This document shows positions 51,340 to 64,000 of a DNA stretch of 64,000 bases, one piece after another. The DNA is taken from NCBI GenBank assembly GCA_032191485.1, contig JAVDOI010000007.1, forward strand, positions 9,422,642-9,486,641, in the 5' to 3' direction. The position numbers and the translations under genes are program-made. The stretch is from Leptoclinus maculatus. Taxonomy: Eukaryota > Chordata > Actinopteri > Perciformes > Stichaeidae. The notes under the pieces were generated by a model. The model saw nothing but the letters and a program-made list of their open reading frames with translations, searched no databases and had not been told where the DNA came from. Every line of letters begins with the position of its first letter. Position 1 is the first letter of the stretch.

Positions 51340-52817
51340 ACACAGCTGGAAGTATAGAGTGGAATCACTTCAACTGGCGGGGGTTCCTGGGGTGTCTGCT
51401 GTGATCCCATTAAAAGGCAGACAGGCTCTGGCAGCCTCTCCAGAAAACAAGAGGACATCACTTACCAAAATATCCCTGCATTACAGCTCAAAAAGCAGGC
51501 CAAATCCCTACAAACCCCTGTTGAATTCACTTAGTGGGCACACGGTTCCCTTTCTAACCTCCTGATAGCTGATTGCTCTGGCAGGGTTCAGGTGCATCTG
51601 CTGAGTGGCCTCCAGCTCAGTTTCCATTCAAGTTTCCACTCAGACCCAGACTTGCCTCCACACCTCACTCTCATCTCTCTTGCTCTCACTCCAACCCGCC
51701 CTCTTCACATCCTCCTCCTCAGGCCCAGTCCAAAAGCCAAAAACACTCACGACAGATTTACTGAAAGCTCCATATCAGTAGGTGTTTAAATATCTATCTA
51801 TCTGCCTGATAGTCTATGTTGCTCTCTCTCACTGTTCTCTGCTTCCCACCATCAACCTGCGCTGTGGCGGCTGTCCTTGGAGCTTCCTGTTACCAATGAG
51901 GAGATATTACACTGAGCATATATGTGGTGGAGATAAAAAGAAAAACTCAACAACCCCAGTCCCTGATCTATCCATCTCACCAACAGCTGTTCTGAGTCAT
52001 GGTCTGAGTTACGGGACGGAGGGCAGCATAGATCTAGCGTTACATTATGGATCTCCAGCCCACCTCAGCAGGGCCACGCTCCGCCTGCCTGTATGCCGGA
52101 CAGTTTCCAGGAAAATCTACTGGCCACGCTGTGATACCGAGTGCTGGGCATTGACATCCCTCCAGGGCTTGCTCACTTATCTAAACAAGGCCTTTTCACA
52201 TTACACACATGCTTAGACAAGCATCCCTTACGAATACGCAAATAAAAAGCATCAGGATATCAAAACACACACTTGTACGCCTGGCACAGGATGAGACCAA
52301 GCATGCTGCTCACTAATCTTCTGGTCACTGTCCTGCAGTCAACAGAAATAACCAGAACCAATTAGCTGTGAGGGTGAAGTTGGGGGGAAGCAGGACTGTG
52401 AACGAGCATGCTGTGGTCCAGCAAGGCCTGTAACGTGGATCAAAGCGTCAAAAAAATGGACTAAGTCTCCGTTTCATTAGCCTGCTGTCCCTGCCCGGCT
52501 CTGTTTACAGGCCTGATTGAGCTGCATTGAAAGCAGATCACTGGCTGCTCACTTATCGTTTGTGCGCCGTCCAGACCAATAAAACTCATATCCATACATA
52601 AACAGGCTGCCAGACCCTGCAGGGAAAAACAGTGGCGTGGCCCACATAGAGCAGCACTCTTGCATGTCATTAAAGCAAAAACCAAGCAATTAAAATCACA
52701 TCATCGGATTCACACACTGTGGGAGATGGGGAGAATTCTGGATTAAAATGATAACTGCACTTTAACAACAACCAGACAGACAGACAGACAGAAAAACAGG
52801 CAGACAAATGGGGAGAA

Positions 52818-52826
52818 TGTGTGTGT

Positions 52827-52863
<37 letters not shown>
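52818..52863. repeat. (TG)n microsatellite with one GG interruption
   Basis: TG run of 46 bp, preceded at about 52776-52791 by a short CAGA tetranucleotide repeat. Confidence 0.94.
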
Positions 52864-52865
<2 letters not shown>

Positions 52866-53999
52866 CTCTAAATCGGCATGCTTTTAAGTGAGATTCAATA
52901 TTTGATAGCAAAACATAAGCAACATTTCGGAGGGGAAGATTCAATCCATACCTGTGCGGCCTTTGGTCTTTGGCAAATCAGTGAAGGTGAGGGTCAAAAC
53001 CGGGGCTGGAGGACACAAAAGGAAAATGTGTTATGCAGCTGTAGCCAGACGCTGCCAATAAACTGGGTCATTCTCCGAACATTTACACAAATCTACAGTT
53101 CCAATTCAAACAGCTTTGAAATAAGATTTGCCTCATCCATCAGTGATGTAGAAGCAAAACGAGATTTTATTGCACTTAGCAGATTATGTACAATGGTCTT
53201 CATAGCACACTGCAAAGATCAGTGAGACCAGATCTTACATTACAATAATGAAAACCTGAAGCTTCCCAAGCCTATTTCTCGAGCTGCTTCTCGACATGCA
53301 GAGGGGGGAAATCTTTAGCAGTCAAACATTTGACAAGATTTTGCAGCAGCGATGAAAAAAATTTAAAAGTGGCATCTTAATGTGGAAACTGTGATTATTT
53401 AGGACACTGAGCAAGAACAGCCACCATAGAACAGAATGGTACATTTGTCTTGCGGGCCAATTTGCTATGCAGTCAGTAGAAGTTGAAGCACATTAAACAA
53501 ACAAATTAAACAAGTGGCATCAACTAATCCGAGCAGTGAAGAGCAAGCTTTGATTTTAATTGGAAACATATAAAGTTAAAACTGGGTCGGTGCTCGGGGT
53601 ACACTGCTCCATACAATTCTAAACAGTAAACTTCAGTGGATTTAATTTTTATTTTTTTTTAAAGAGGTTCGCACGCAAAAATGCTGACTGTTAAAACAGA
53701 TACAGATACTGTGTCGTAAATCATTTACTCAATCACTACTCCCTATCCCAGGAGGTCTAAATAGAGGACTACCGGGTGGTTAAGGAATGAGTCCAACGAC
53801 CTGGAAAGGAGTTAGCATTTTTGCACTTCCGGTTCCATCAACTCAAAGTCAATTTTGTTTTGGTTAGAGGCCTGAGACAAGGTTTGTGGTTTACAAAAGC
53901 GTCAAAGAGTTTAAAGCTTTGTTCTACAATATAATATGAGACTGCAAAATGTCATCACACTGACTTATCAGCCTTCACAGCCTTGTTGTGTACTCACAC

Positions 54000-54245
54000 T
54001 CATGCGACCGTGGTCTAGGGCTTTTATTGTGAAAGGACTGCGCTATGCACCCGTGCTGTCGTTGCATCATGCCAATGCATGATGGTATATAGTGCCTGGG
54101 TTAGTGACCGTCGTTGTAAACTACTTTATACGATGCATTGTGGGATACTAAAAAGGGCATTATAACTCTCACTATACATTTGGAGAAAACTATAAAACGG
54201 CAAGCTCACTATATATTGAGTAGTGAGTGATTTTAGACACAGACT
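54000..54245. repeat. possible old dispersed repeat with GCATTGTGGGA motif
   Basis: Phrases such as GTGCTGTCGTTGCATCATGC, ATGCATTGTGGGATA (54133-54147) and TGAGTAGTGAGTGATTTTAG resemble a repeat I have seen in fish introns. It has no coding capacity. The class and ends are unknown. Confidence 0.3.
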
Positions 54246-55361
54246 GTACACTAAACGTGTGTATGGACATCACTAGCCTGGACCAGGCATAACAATGGTT
54301 AGGCTGAAATACAGGCCTGCCTGTTCTCACGTCCTGAAAGCATCTCTTTGGGTTTTTAATCTAAAGTCCATTCTTCACCTATCCTTAACGGTACAAGGTG
54401 GAGTTTTATTGTAACAAAATGTTTGCATTTATAGGGAACTCACCAAAATCCTGTCTCATAAAACATTTGTAAAGCTGATATTTTTTGCATTGACTAGCTT
54501 GCAGTCCTCTTCTTCTTTGCTGGCACATTGCAGCTTATTTCCACTACTGCAATCCACTGTAGCAAATCCGTCAACCAGCAAGCATCTACAGTCAACACAA
54601 GATACCTCTACCAACATGTTGATATTTGGTGCGGGTATGGCAAGCTATGGCACGCAAACAACCGGCTAACCAGATTGCATCATGACAGCACATTTTGAGT
54701 GTGCCCGCCTGCAGCCTAAAGAAAAAAAAACTCCTGCGTGCCTACAGCACTGCACTGATCTGTAGAGAGGGTAAACAGCATGGCACGTGCCTGAACTTTG
54801 GGAAATATCCCTCAAATACAATGAGCACACACATACACTAGATGCATATAAAGCATGCATGCACGCAAGTGCCAGACAGATCCTGTGCAGTGCTGTTTTG
54901 ATAGGCAATGAGTTGAGTGTTGGAGATGAGGATGTGTGTGAAAGACTGGGCCTGCTCAGAAGCTGCTGTGCATGAAGTCTTGGAACGCACTCATGGAACA
55001 CGTAATTGAATGAAAAACGGTCTCTCGCTGGATCAAGACAGTTTTCTGGCATCGTAATAAAAACATGAGGTCGGTACAGGCTTTAGTTTTTTGCTGCATT
55101 CATTGTGTTTGCAGCACTTTGAGCCCCTTTGATTACTCACTCTACATCCGCCCTGTGCCAAAGCGTGCATTATGTCATGAACCTGTGTTGTTCAATAGTT
55201 TACAAAAAGTATAAATCAGATCTAATAAAGGGTGGAAAAGAGCTGTTTCCAGGAGTGAGAGAAAGAGACAGAGAGATTGGCAGAGTGATTGGCCGTGCTG
55301 TTGTTCCTGCTGCTGCTACTCTCCCTCTCCAGTGTTGCAGATCTCCTGCCAAGATGGACAA

Positions 55362-55362
<1 letters not shown>

Positions 55363-55393
<31 letters not shown>
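55363..55393. repeat. (CA)15 microsatellite
   Basis: Pure CA run. Confidence 0.95.
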
Positions 55394-55395
<2 letters not shown>

Positions 55396-56040
55396 CTCTC
55401 TGCTTGGCTTCTCAACCCACACCCTAACACTATCTCTGCAATTCACACTTACATTAACCAAAGGCGACCATGACGAATGAGTCAGTGGCATGCTGATAAG
55501 TATCGCAACAAGAGGTGCAGCAGTTACATGCACACAAACAAAACTAAATGGTAATGTGTACACCAGACAAGGGCTGACATAGTGTAAGTGATTTACAATC
55601 TATGGCTACAGAGAAAGAAACCATATGTGTCAACAAGCTCGAAGTTTTACTTGCTTTTTTGCAAACTGGCTTCCACAGTCAACAGAGCATATCCCAGTCT
55701 ACTGACTCGGTGGGAAAGTTTTAATTATCTCATAGAGGAAAATAAATAGTAGCCCATTCCATTAGTTGTATGGGAATAGTATCCCACGTGATACAGAACT
55801 ACCCTCTAAACTCTGTTTCCATCTTTCCCAATTTTTCACATGTGATTTAACTGAGAGGCCCAAAGTTTAACCTTAAAATGCTCTTGGCTTGTCTATGTAG
55901 GCATAACAATGTGGGAAGTTTGAAGATGAACATGCTCCAGTGACTGACATCCTGTCATTGATGTCTGATGAAGTCAGGGCAATCGTAAACACAATGACAG
56001 GACCAATGACAATGATCGGTTTTAAAACTCTCAAGAAGTG

Positions 56041-56064
56041 ATATATATATATATATATATATAT
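56041..56064. repeat. (AT)12 microsatellite
   Basis: Pure AT run followed by GGGG. Confidence 0.95.
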
Positions 56065-59000
56065 GGGGTAGAAAACATTTACCAGTAACAAACCGAAATA
56101 TTTAGAAGTATTGAAAAATATACATATCTTGTGTTGCGCCTGAAATAACTGTGATTAGATATACAGTTTACACACTGTACTTTTTATACAGATATCCTGT
56201 TGGTACATGTTTTGATGACTTCGGTAAAATGTACTTAAACTTGCTGTATTTACACTGGGAATGATTCGCCCATTCAAAGTTACCTGACTCCTAGTTTTCA
56301 CAGGAACATTGGGTATCTCATTTAGATGTTGGCATTCATCTACAAATCCGTTGAGTAGAATGTATCACTTGAAGTTGTAGTTGAGCTAACTTACTCTGCA
56401 GCTTTGTTAGACATCCATTTTTTTCACCACCTGGCAGTGAGCATTAACATTAAACTATCCAAATGAAGTGTTATTGCTATAAACCCTTTTTACTGTATTA
56501 TCTAAATCAGATACAAAAAGTAGGTATGATTTTATGGATGTCAGCCAAATTTTCCTTGTAGTGTAGGTTTTCCCAAATGTCAAACAATGGCCACACTTAA
56601 TATTTAAAGCCTGCCCTGTCTTTAAAAAGATTTTGCTACTCACATATACCAACAAACATTATCTGTGTTTTACAACTTCTGGCCACACTTTACTGAGATA
56701 TAATATTTACTGAGAATGAGGCGATGGATGGATTTAATGGCTTTTAAGGAAATAAGTGAATGGTTTTGGCTTTGAGTCGTAGAGCTGAAGTTTGGCTGTC
56801 ATGTGTCCTGTAAACCCAGACCCCCTTGTGATGGTTGGTTTTTAGTCACAGGTTATATAAAGACAGAAAGGTGATTAGAGAGAGAGGATTTAGAGGGCAA
56901 TGAAAAGCAGACCGTGGCTCAATGAGCAAGTTCCATGATTAATTCCACATTTCTTTCTGGCACATACAGATACCATTTTCTTCTGTTGCTATCCCTCTAT
57001 CTCCATTTTGCACACACAAATACACAAACTGTGCTGTCTTCACACTCACAGAGGGCTCAGAGACAGCAAAGTGTCATCCTGCCAACAGGTTTAGGAGATA
57101 ATTTTACAAAAGTATCAACAAAATCCCCGGTAGTGTCATCAGGGTACACTCTAGAGCCAAGGTTTTACATAAGGGATTACAGTGTTGTGCACAGCCTGAA
57201 ACATTGTCTGTAATTTGAAGCCACTCACTCAAGTCTTATACATCACAGTCAGAAGGGCATGCGAGGAGTGTCGACCTGAACGGGAGCCATGAAAATCAAA
57301 TCCCCTTAAGTGATCCCGAGGTTGGACCGAGCTATAACTGCCTGGATGTTCCCAATCATTTCTGAACTTGCTGAAACCATGACTTAACCAGCATGACATA
57401 TTGTTATTCCTGTTTCTAATTAGGTTAGAATCCAGCTTTTTGTCTGAATTATTATCCATCTGAGTATAAGACCCTGGTGTACTGCAGTTCCACCTGCAGC
57501 AAGACGACACGTTCCAAGAGCTAGTAGTGACCCACAAGTCTTTAACACGGCTTCATTGCAGAGCCAACATGCACGTTTTCTTTAAAACTGTGAAGCATAA
57601 TTGTAAACACGTTGAGAACAAACGTCTAAATATGTAGAGTCAGTGTTTTGCCGATCGATAAGAAAGAAAGAAACCCATTATAACTGCAACTTCAGGCTAT
57701 GCTTTTGACAGAAATACCCTAATTCTCCTGCCAAATAATCCATGTTAATTATGATAAGGAACCTTATTATTCACCCTCGAGGTAAAATAAGTTTTCACAA
57801 AGATTATTTGGTCCGTGCTTTGCTGCAGGGTTATCGGATCATGCTGATTTATCCCAGTAGAGGTGATGTTTTCACACTATTTGACATTGTTAAAGAATGT
57901 TTGAATAGACACTGAAACACACTAAACAATCCTTCTTCAGGCAACAGTCCTGACTAAACGTTGATGTGAAAATACCATCTTCTTGTAGTTGATGACCATG
58001 ACCAATGAATGTAAGCCAAACAGGGGAAAACAAGGCACACAAGGACACCATTGATTTGATTTTAGCATATATTTTCCATACACAGCTCTGAGGCTCATTT
58101 ATTTGAGCTTCCTTCATTCAACTCACATCAACATTCTTTGTATCCTCCAGCGACATGGCTATCATGTCTGATCAGATCACAAATTGGCGAGAAGTCAAAA
58201 CAACCTAGTTTGGTGAATGGCACATTCCAGTCTTTAAAACAGAGGTATCCAGTCAAATGAAATATTTATGTGTACGGTGAATCTGCAGGAAGCATCTAAA
58301 TCCAAAATCAAGATCATGCTGTAATCCAAACCAAAGTCCCACTTTAAGCCAGTAGCCATGAAAGCCTGAGGCCAAATCACACTTCTGCAGGAACAAAAAC
58401 ATTGCAGCACTATGTAGCAAAACACAAACACCCAAAACAGCCACACCACAACCTATCCTATCATATATCCTCACGCCAGCAGAACTAGAGAGGCCAGGAA
58501 CCTACGCTGCAGTAAACCACAAGTCTCTTAGGGATCGTGGGCAGTTTGAATGGAAATCCAGACACAGACAACACTACTGCCTGAGATCGAAGCTTCCACG
58601 TGTAAATTTGAATGACAGATATGTAGACACAGAAGTCAATGATCTCAGTCTTAAATACTTAGTAGTAATGTTACTTACAAGTAAATCATTAGGCTGTGGA
58701 CTTGTGGTCCAAAGCAGCTAGCCCATTGATTTATAGAGAGCAGAGCAGTGTGGTATCACATACTTGTTGGACCACGGCACTCTTTGGCGAGTGAGACGGC
58801 TATTCCACCCCAAAGCGGCAAACACCGGCTCACCCGGCATCCCTCTCTAACCCCTTCCGCCCCCTTCCTGGCTACTGGACATAATGACTTACCCCCACTA
58901 AGTCAGAGCTGTTTTTCAGGCACTGAAACCTAAAAAACAACACTAAAAGTGGAGGCTCCTTTTTTAGTTACAACTTGTTCTGCCAAGAAATCTAATTTAT

Positions 59001-59674
59001 GACAAGATTCGTCTACAATAACACATTAAAGCCCTATGAGATGGGAATGCCTGTTTTTATTCCGCCTACATGAGGAGTATTCAATGGAAAGTAGAGGGGG
59101 AGAGACGTTCTGGTTAGGGTTAGTCAAAGTACACTGCAAACGTACTCAAGTGGTTATTTGCTGTAGGAAGAGTGTGTGCTGGACCTGGACAGAGGCATGT
59201 ACTGTATCTCTGAGGGAACTGAAAACATTTGGTATATTGGTCAGGTTGGATCCAGAGCCAGCGTTAAGAGTGTGCCTCGTGTCTCAAACAATGCTTTTGA
59301 GTTACAGCGCATTGTTTGTGGTTAGGACATGTGGTTGAGTAGAGGTCTAGTGCACATTGTGAACTCTGCTTTCTGTGGCTCTTCATTTAAATCTTTGCAG
59401 TGTCAACAAAAGAGAAATGCTGGCTCTGAGGTCAAAATGAACAGGATGGACACTCATCCATCTGTTTACGAGGTATATTCTTACATGTTCTTTCATCAAT
59501 TTCATCACTTTGTTTATCAATGTTCTATGCAGCATGAATCTTTCAGATGTGATTAATCATAGGGTTTATCTTCTGAAGATCAAGTATTGTAGGGCTCTTT
59601 GTCGTCAGTCCATCTGTGTTACTACAGTCAATGTATAAGATGCCAAAGGCCAAAGTAGCAATACAGCTGATCAC

Positions 59675-59785
59675 ACAATGGGTGTGGCAAAGTCACAACG
59701 CAGCAAGAAGGTCCTGGGTTCTAATCAAGAAACATCTGCGATTTTGTGTATTTTCCCCATATCTGTGTGGGTTTCCTCCCTCACT
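59675..59785 (+). mobile_element. degraded DANA/HE1-like tRNA-derived SINE
   Basis: GCAGCAAGAAGGTCCTGGGT (59700-59719), then TCTGTGTGGGTTTCCTCC near 59762, matches the landmark phrases of the DANA/HE1-type SINE in fish. The B box has decayed (GGTTCTAATCA instead of GGTTCGA), and the segment between the landmarks is shortened. Orientation is from the order of the landmarks. Family naming is from memory. Confidence 0.55.
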
Positions 59786-59799
59786 ACGAAGTTGTGCTC

Positions 59800-60250
59800 G
59801 ACAAACACATTCTCATCCCAACTCGTCACATACTGACACTTGGTCAGGCCCTTGACATCACTTTCTACGGTCGCAGTTAGCATGTGGTTAACTTTGTGAA
59901 TTCAAACAATAACACTTGCTTAGGTTTAGGCAACATAACTTAGTTAGGTTTAGAAAAAAACATAGTGGTTGGGCTTAAAATAAGTATATATTCTAACTTA
60001 AAAGTACCTCACACAACAACTTTGGAAGAACACCGGTCTCCTGGTTGAAGTCCTGTGTTTGTTTGACCCATCCGACAACAGGGTATGTCAGTATGTGTTT
60101 TAACCCTGTGATATGTCACATTATGACATGTTACCTAGTCCTAGAGCTTCAAATCTGCTTTGATAAGCACCAATGGGGACGTCATCAGGACTTGACATCC
60201 ACTTCTACAGCCTGCGTTATGTGAAGTAGGTCAAAGATTTACTCGTGCCA
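59800..60250. repeat. dispersed teleost repeat of unknown class
   Basis: The segment carries phrases I recognise as repeated in many fish genomes: CCCAACTCGTCACATACTGA, two diverged copies of TTAGGTTTAGGCAACA/TTAGGTTTAGAAAAAA (59921-59960), and AACTTTGGAAGAACACCGGT (about 60020). It starts right after the SINE remnant. No coding capacity is evident. Boundaries are approximate. Confidence 0.45.
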
Positions 60251-63200
60251 GGTTAAAGGACTTCATTATCTGACCCCACTGTCCAGTTTAATTAAATGTA
60301 TGATTTCTGTGAATCAAGGATGGTCACTGTATTCCATAGATTATCATCAGTACAGTAAATCACCCGATTAAAAAAGAATTACTATGTATGGACTACGGTT
60401 CCATAATTTTAACAGGATGTCTGACCGCCACCGTCATGGGTTGTCTGAAAAATCAGTTTTCGTCTAAACGCCCCGTTTTTCCCAGAAGAGACAGCAGGAA
60501 AAATACACAAACAGACATCAGAATGAATGTTTACTCTACAGTGCAAACACCCAGTAAACCTGCCTGGAACGTACAAGTGAGCACTGGAGTATGTAAAAAG
60601 TGAATACACACTGTGCGCACACACACAGCGTGGCTAGCCAGATTCATTTACTATCAAAGCATATCACCAGTCAACTGACATCACTGCATTGTGAGCACAA
60701 ACAACACAGAGCCAAGGAGCACTGGGAAAAGCTATTGCAGAAGTATAAGACTGGAATTGTTGAGGCATACACAAACAGAATTGGTTAGATGCCACCTAAT
60801 TAATATTTCTTCCATATTGTGCAGTAAATTTAGCAGCAGCTGCAACAGAAAATCTACATTTTCAGCATCAATGGCAATTCCAGTGACAGCTACGAGCCTG
60901 CCACATGGGCTGCGTCTGCCATTGGGGTGGGGGCTTAGTGAAAGAGGCTAGCAAAACAACATTCTCCAGCAATGCTAATTGGCATACTTTCACATGGGCT
61001 GGAATGCTATGATAACATCCACCTCCATTCCCAGAGGAGGCCTTGATCCTGCAGGCGTTTACTGGGTCAGGGGACCTTAATGTGGATGAAAGCAAGGTGG
61101 AGGGGCTTCATTATACAGAGCGGGGGATGGTCTCTCACTCTTGAACTGACTCTTGGTATTTGGATATGTTTGGGGATGCTGATGCTTATAGCAATGTTTT
61201 TTTTTTTTGATGCACTGGGGGACAGAGGGAGGCTTTGGCTAAAATGTCTTGTCATTTAGGGGCCTCTGCTGTCAGGTAGCTGTCACGGCCCATGCACAGC
61301 GGGGGGCTATGAGGCAGGGGGACTAGTGAGGAAGCAGGGTGGGTTTTGGGACAAAGTGGAGCCCTGTCTCTGCAGGGATGGTTACAGAGGCATGGGATTG
61401 ATGGGGTGGTGATGAGAGATGGAGATGTCAGGGAACAGACACCCATTCAGAGTGGGACCAGTAAGGGAGGCCTACTGGGGAACTCTGGGGCCCATCATCA
61501 CCTACGCTCTCTGACCTGGGCTGGGGAGGAAGAATTGTGGGAGGGAAGAATAGAGAAAAATGGAGAGGGGGGGGGGGGGGGGGGGGGGGGGACTGTCCAG
61601 TAGGGTTTACACACATCGACCCACTGTGGTTTTATTATTCTGGAGTGTGACCCGAGCCAGCTGCCCCGGCTTCTACAGAGCCTACAGTATGTGTCCACGC
61701 AAGATGCTGTGAATCAATTACTTCTCTATGCTACCTGAATAAATGCAAACTTCACTGTGTGTCATGCTAGTAGGTTGTGGAGAAGAAATAACAAACCTAG
61801 CTGGCTTCCTTGAGTGAAGGACATGATATTTTGGGTCACAGCTCCATCTCAGGGCCTCCCAGGTATGTCTGAGAGCAGACACAGAAATAGGAGACTGATA
61901 AGAATCAGTCAGCAAAGGTCATACTAAGTACTCAGAGGGAGACTGCAGTAGATATGCATATATAATGTGAGCATGCATCAATCCAACTTTGTCGCTATCG
62001 ATTCCAATACCTCCACTCAGGATACTGCAGGTACTAGTTATCGATTCAATGTCAGTGTTCTCTTTTTACCAATTTTAAAACCTGTATACCTCACTACAAA
62101 ACTTAATTTAGGTGTTTGTATGCCCCTATTTATAGTAGACAGTAGAGAGATGACAATAAACCAAGGTCCCTGGCTGGATGTGACTGAGGACATTGCAGTT
62201 CATCGATAGCGATTCAACCACCATTTTTGATCATTTTTGAAATGGCGTCATCGAACCGTTATCCGATCTGGTTATCAGGGTCAGTATGGGCCCCAATTGT
62301 AAGATGTTTTATGTGTGCATGCACTGTGTGTCTCTATGTTTATTTGACAATATTCTCATCTATGGGAGGGTTGAGGTTCTTTTCATTCCTTGCGGCCTTC
62401 CCGTGCTGTTGCCGTAGACAGGCAGAGAGATGAATGAATCGGCTATTGTTTGGGGTGCATGTGGCATACACGTCAAGGGACAGAGTAACCAGAGACAGAC
62501 CCTCTCCACATCCCCACCAGGGATCTGAGCCAGAGAAACTCTAGTCACGTTCAAATAAATTCTTTCCTGTCCAAATTGACACCCTTCCGTTGCCATAGTG
62601 TGGCTTTGGTTTAGTTTACAGTAATTTGGAGTCTGGGTGGCACAGGAATGTGGTGCGGGACAGGGGCTTATGTAGCACTTAAGATGTGCTCAAATTATGG
62701 GGTGGGTTTTCCCAACACTTATCACTTTTCACATATACAGAAGAGGTTTACCTGCTGCTAGAAAGAAGCAAGTCATTATTTAAAATGGGTTTGTCAACAA
62801 AGCCATACTCCTGCTCTGTTGAAATTTAAATCTCTCCTAGTTCTTTCTCTGTAATAAAGGCTTCACTATTCATCACTGACCCATTGATACATTTTTCTTT
62901 ATAAATGTCAATGTTAGTCTGTGTTGGTTAAACGGGCAGATGCTTTTTTTCCCCCCCCTGACATCTCATACACACTACCATTTAGTTGGACCAAAGTGGC
63001 ATAAAATGACCAACTTTAAGGTTAACTGAAGATGCTAACCTCATATGAAACGTACTACTTTGTGTCCAATATCAAGCAGATCCTATTTGAAGCTCCCTCA
63101 AAGTTGGGCCACACCCATTCCCAGACAATTGATGCATTTGTAGCAAAAAATCAATAATCAACCTTTACCCCACCAAAAGCATTCAGCGCCGTGTGTGTAT

Positions 63201-64000
63201 AGTTTGTGTCCGATATATTATTGACAGCCCCACAGCAAGAGTGAACGTTCACATACCCATGAACAGTAAAGCAGGAGGACTCAGTTTTGGTCAATTTCAA
63301 ACAATGATAAACCAACATGTGGTGCAGTCTTTATTTCCAATAAGCAAGATCTAATAAAAGTTTCCCATGTACACAAGGAAGACAGACACATGGTGTTCAT
63401 AAGCATCATAATGCCCTTCCTCCTAAAAGGTAATGGAAACCCTACTGCTCAGAGAAATTAAATACACACATGGATACATGCACACTTCCACAGCCAGATA
63501 GCGTCTCTTTCACACTCACTGTCTGTTCCCTTGTCTCTTCTACACTTTTCTCCTGTCATCATCTAGATTGTCAGCAGTCTATCCAAATTCCTGTTTTAAT
63601 GTAAAGACTTGCATTCGTTTGGAAGATGAGGTCTGGAATATAGCTCTTATTTGAGTCAGCATCCATCTTTCCTGCTATAGGTAAAGACAGGGCAAGTAAG
63701 GACCATCAGCACAGCATCCCTACAAATGACCTGCACATACTGATGCAGGAATCAGTGTGCCCTAGATGTAGTGAGGCAGAAAGTAAGGGTGCGAAGGTCA
63801 AGGTTGATGATGGTCATGTAGCACGTCTTACTTTCATGCAGGGGACAAGAGTTGGCGTCTTGTTACAAACATGCAATGAACATTAACTGTCCCTGAGTTT
63901 CATTGTGCTTTAGTTGCCATGTGCAGATAAAATAGAATCCTGTGTCCGTAAGTGTCCGTAATCCAGGATTTTTCAGAATTGCCAAATATGAACATCATTT
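60251..64000. other. no gene seen
   Basis: It contains the G25 tract and an 11-bp inverted pair TCGCTATCGAT/ATCGATAGCGA (61992-62002 and 62202-62212) bracketing about 200 bp. The remainder is unremarkable. Confidence 0.5.
61567..61591 (+). repeat. poly-G tract, 25 G
   Basis: Uninterrupted G run after GGAGA in a purine-rich neighbourhood. Confidence 0.95.

Larger units (their letters stand above)
54246..59674. other. no gene seen
   Basis: CA15 and AT12 microsatellites. Frames of 60-128 codons with no family resemblance. No transposon remnant was recognised. Confidence 0.5.

Overview
The window looks like vertebrate, most likely teleost fish, nuclear DNA. It is AT-rich and CpG-poor, dense in long (CA/GT)n and (CT)n microsatellites, and holds decayed copies of repeat types familiar from fish genomes: a hAT DNA transposon, a Tc1-like transposase remnant, an L1-type LINE 3' end, tRNA-derived SINEs and palindromic MITE-like foldback elements. 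I see no bacterial organisation. Species and locus cannot be named from the sequence. Repeat-family identities rest on recognition and memory, not on a search.

No host protein-coding gene could be recognised. Most open frames of 60-170 codons are chance frames or translated microsatellites. The window is therefore probably intergenic or inside a very large intron. The best candidate host exon is 35152-35283 (plus strand): an acceptor-like site, 43 open codons, a TAA stop and a downstream AATAAA, all in a local cluster of CpG dinucleotides. It is only a candidate.

Layout. 1-16.7 kb: non-coding DNA with microsatellites, a decayed GAGGAC-type repeat (about 1.2-1.4 kb), a palindromic MITE split by microsatellites (about 6.8-7.6 kb), a short dispersed repeat at 3.5 kb that recurs at 34.1 kb, and a 201-bp pure (CT)n tract at 15.9-16.1 kb. 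16.7-16.9 kb: a MITE end abutting a Tc1-like transposase fragment. 23.8-24.4 kb: an AT-rich element with a 60-bp tandem duplication. 29.0-29.3 kb: an old duplication with a 165-bp period. 35.1-36.6 kb: the candidate exon, a 222-bp foldback with a 29-bp perfect stem, and a G23/C24 pair. 41.4 kb: a SINE with exact Pol III A and B boxes. 46.7-50.7 kb: the transposon cluster. 59.7-60.3 kb: a DANA/HE1-like SINE remnant joined to another dispersed fish repeat.

The clearest functional unit is the hAT element at 47761-50698. It has perfect 8-bp target duplications, 17-bp terminal inverted repeats, and a minus-strand transposase gene with an N-terminal zinc finger, DDE-type core and C-terminal dimerisation region, broken by one in-frame TGA. 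Upstream of its ATG, two tandem 27-bp units each contain a sequence matching the ZNF143/THAP11 (Staf) promoter motif. This suggests the transposon carries its own host-factor-driven promoter. A GT-AG intron of 122 nt can be drawn at the 3' end of the gene.
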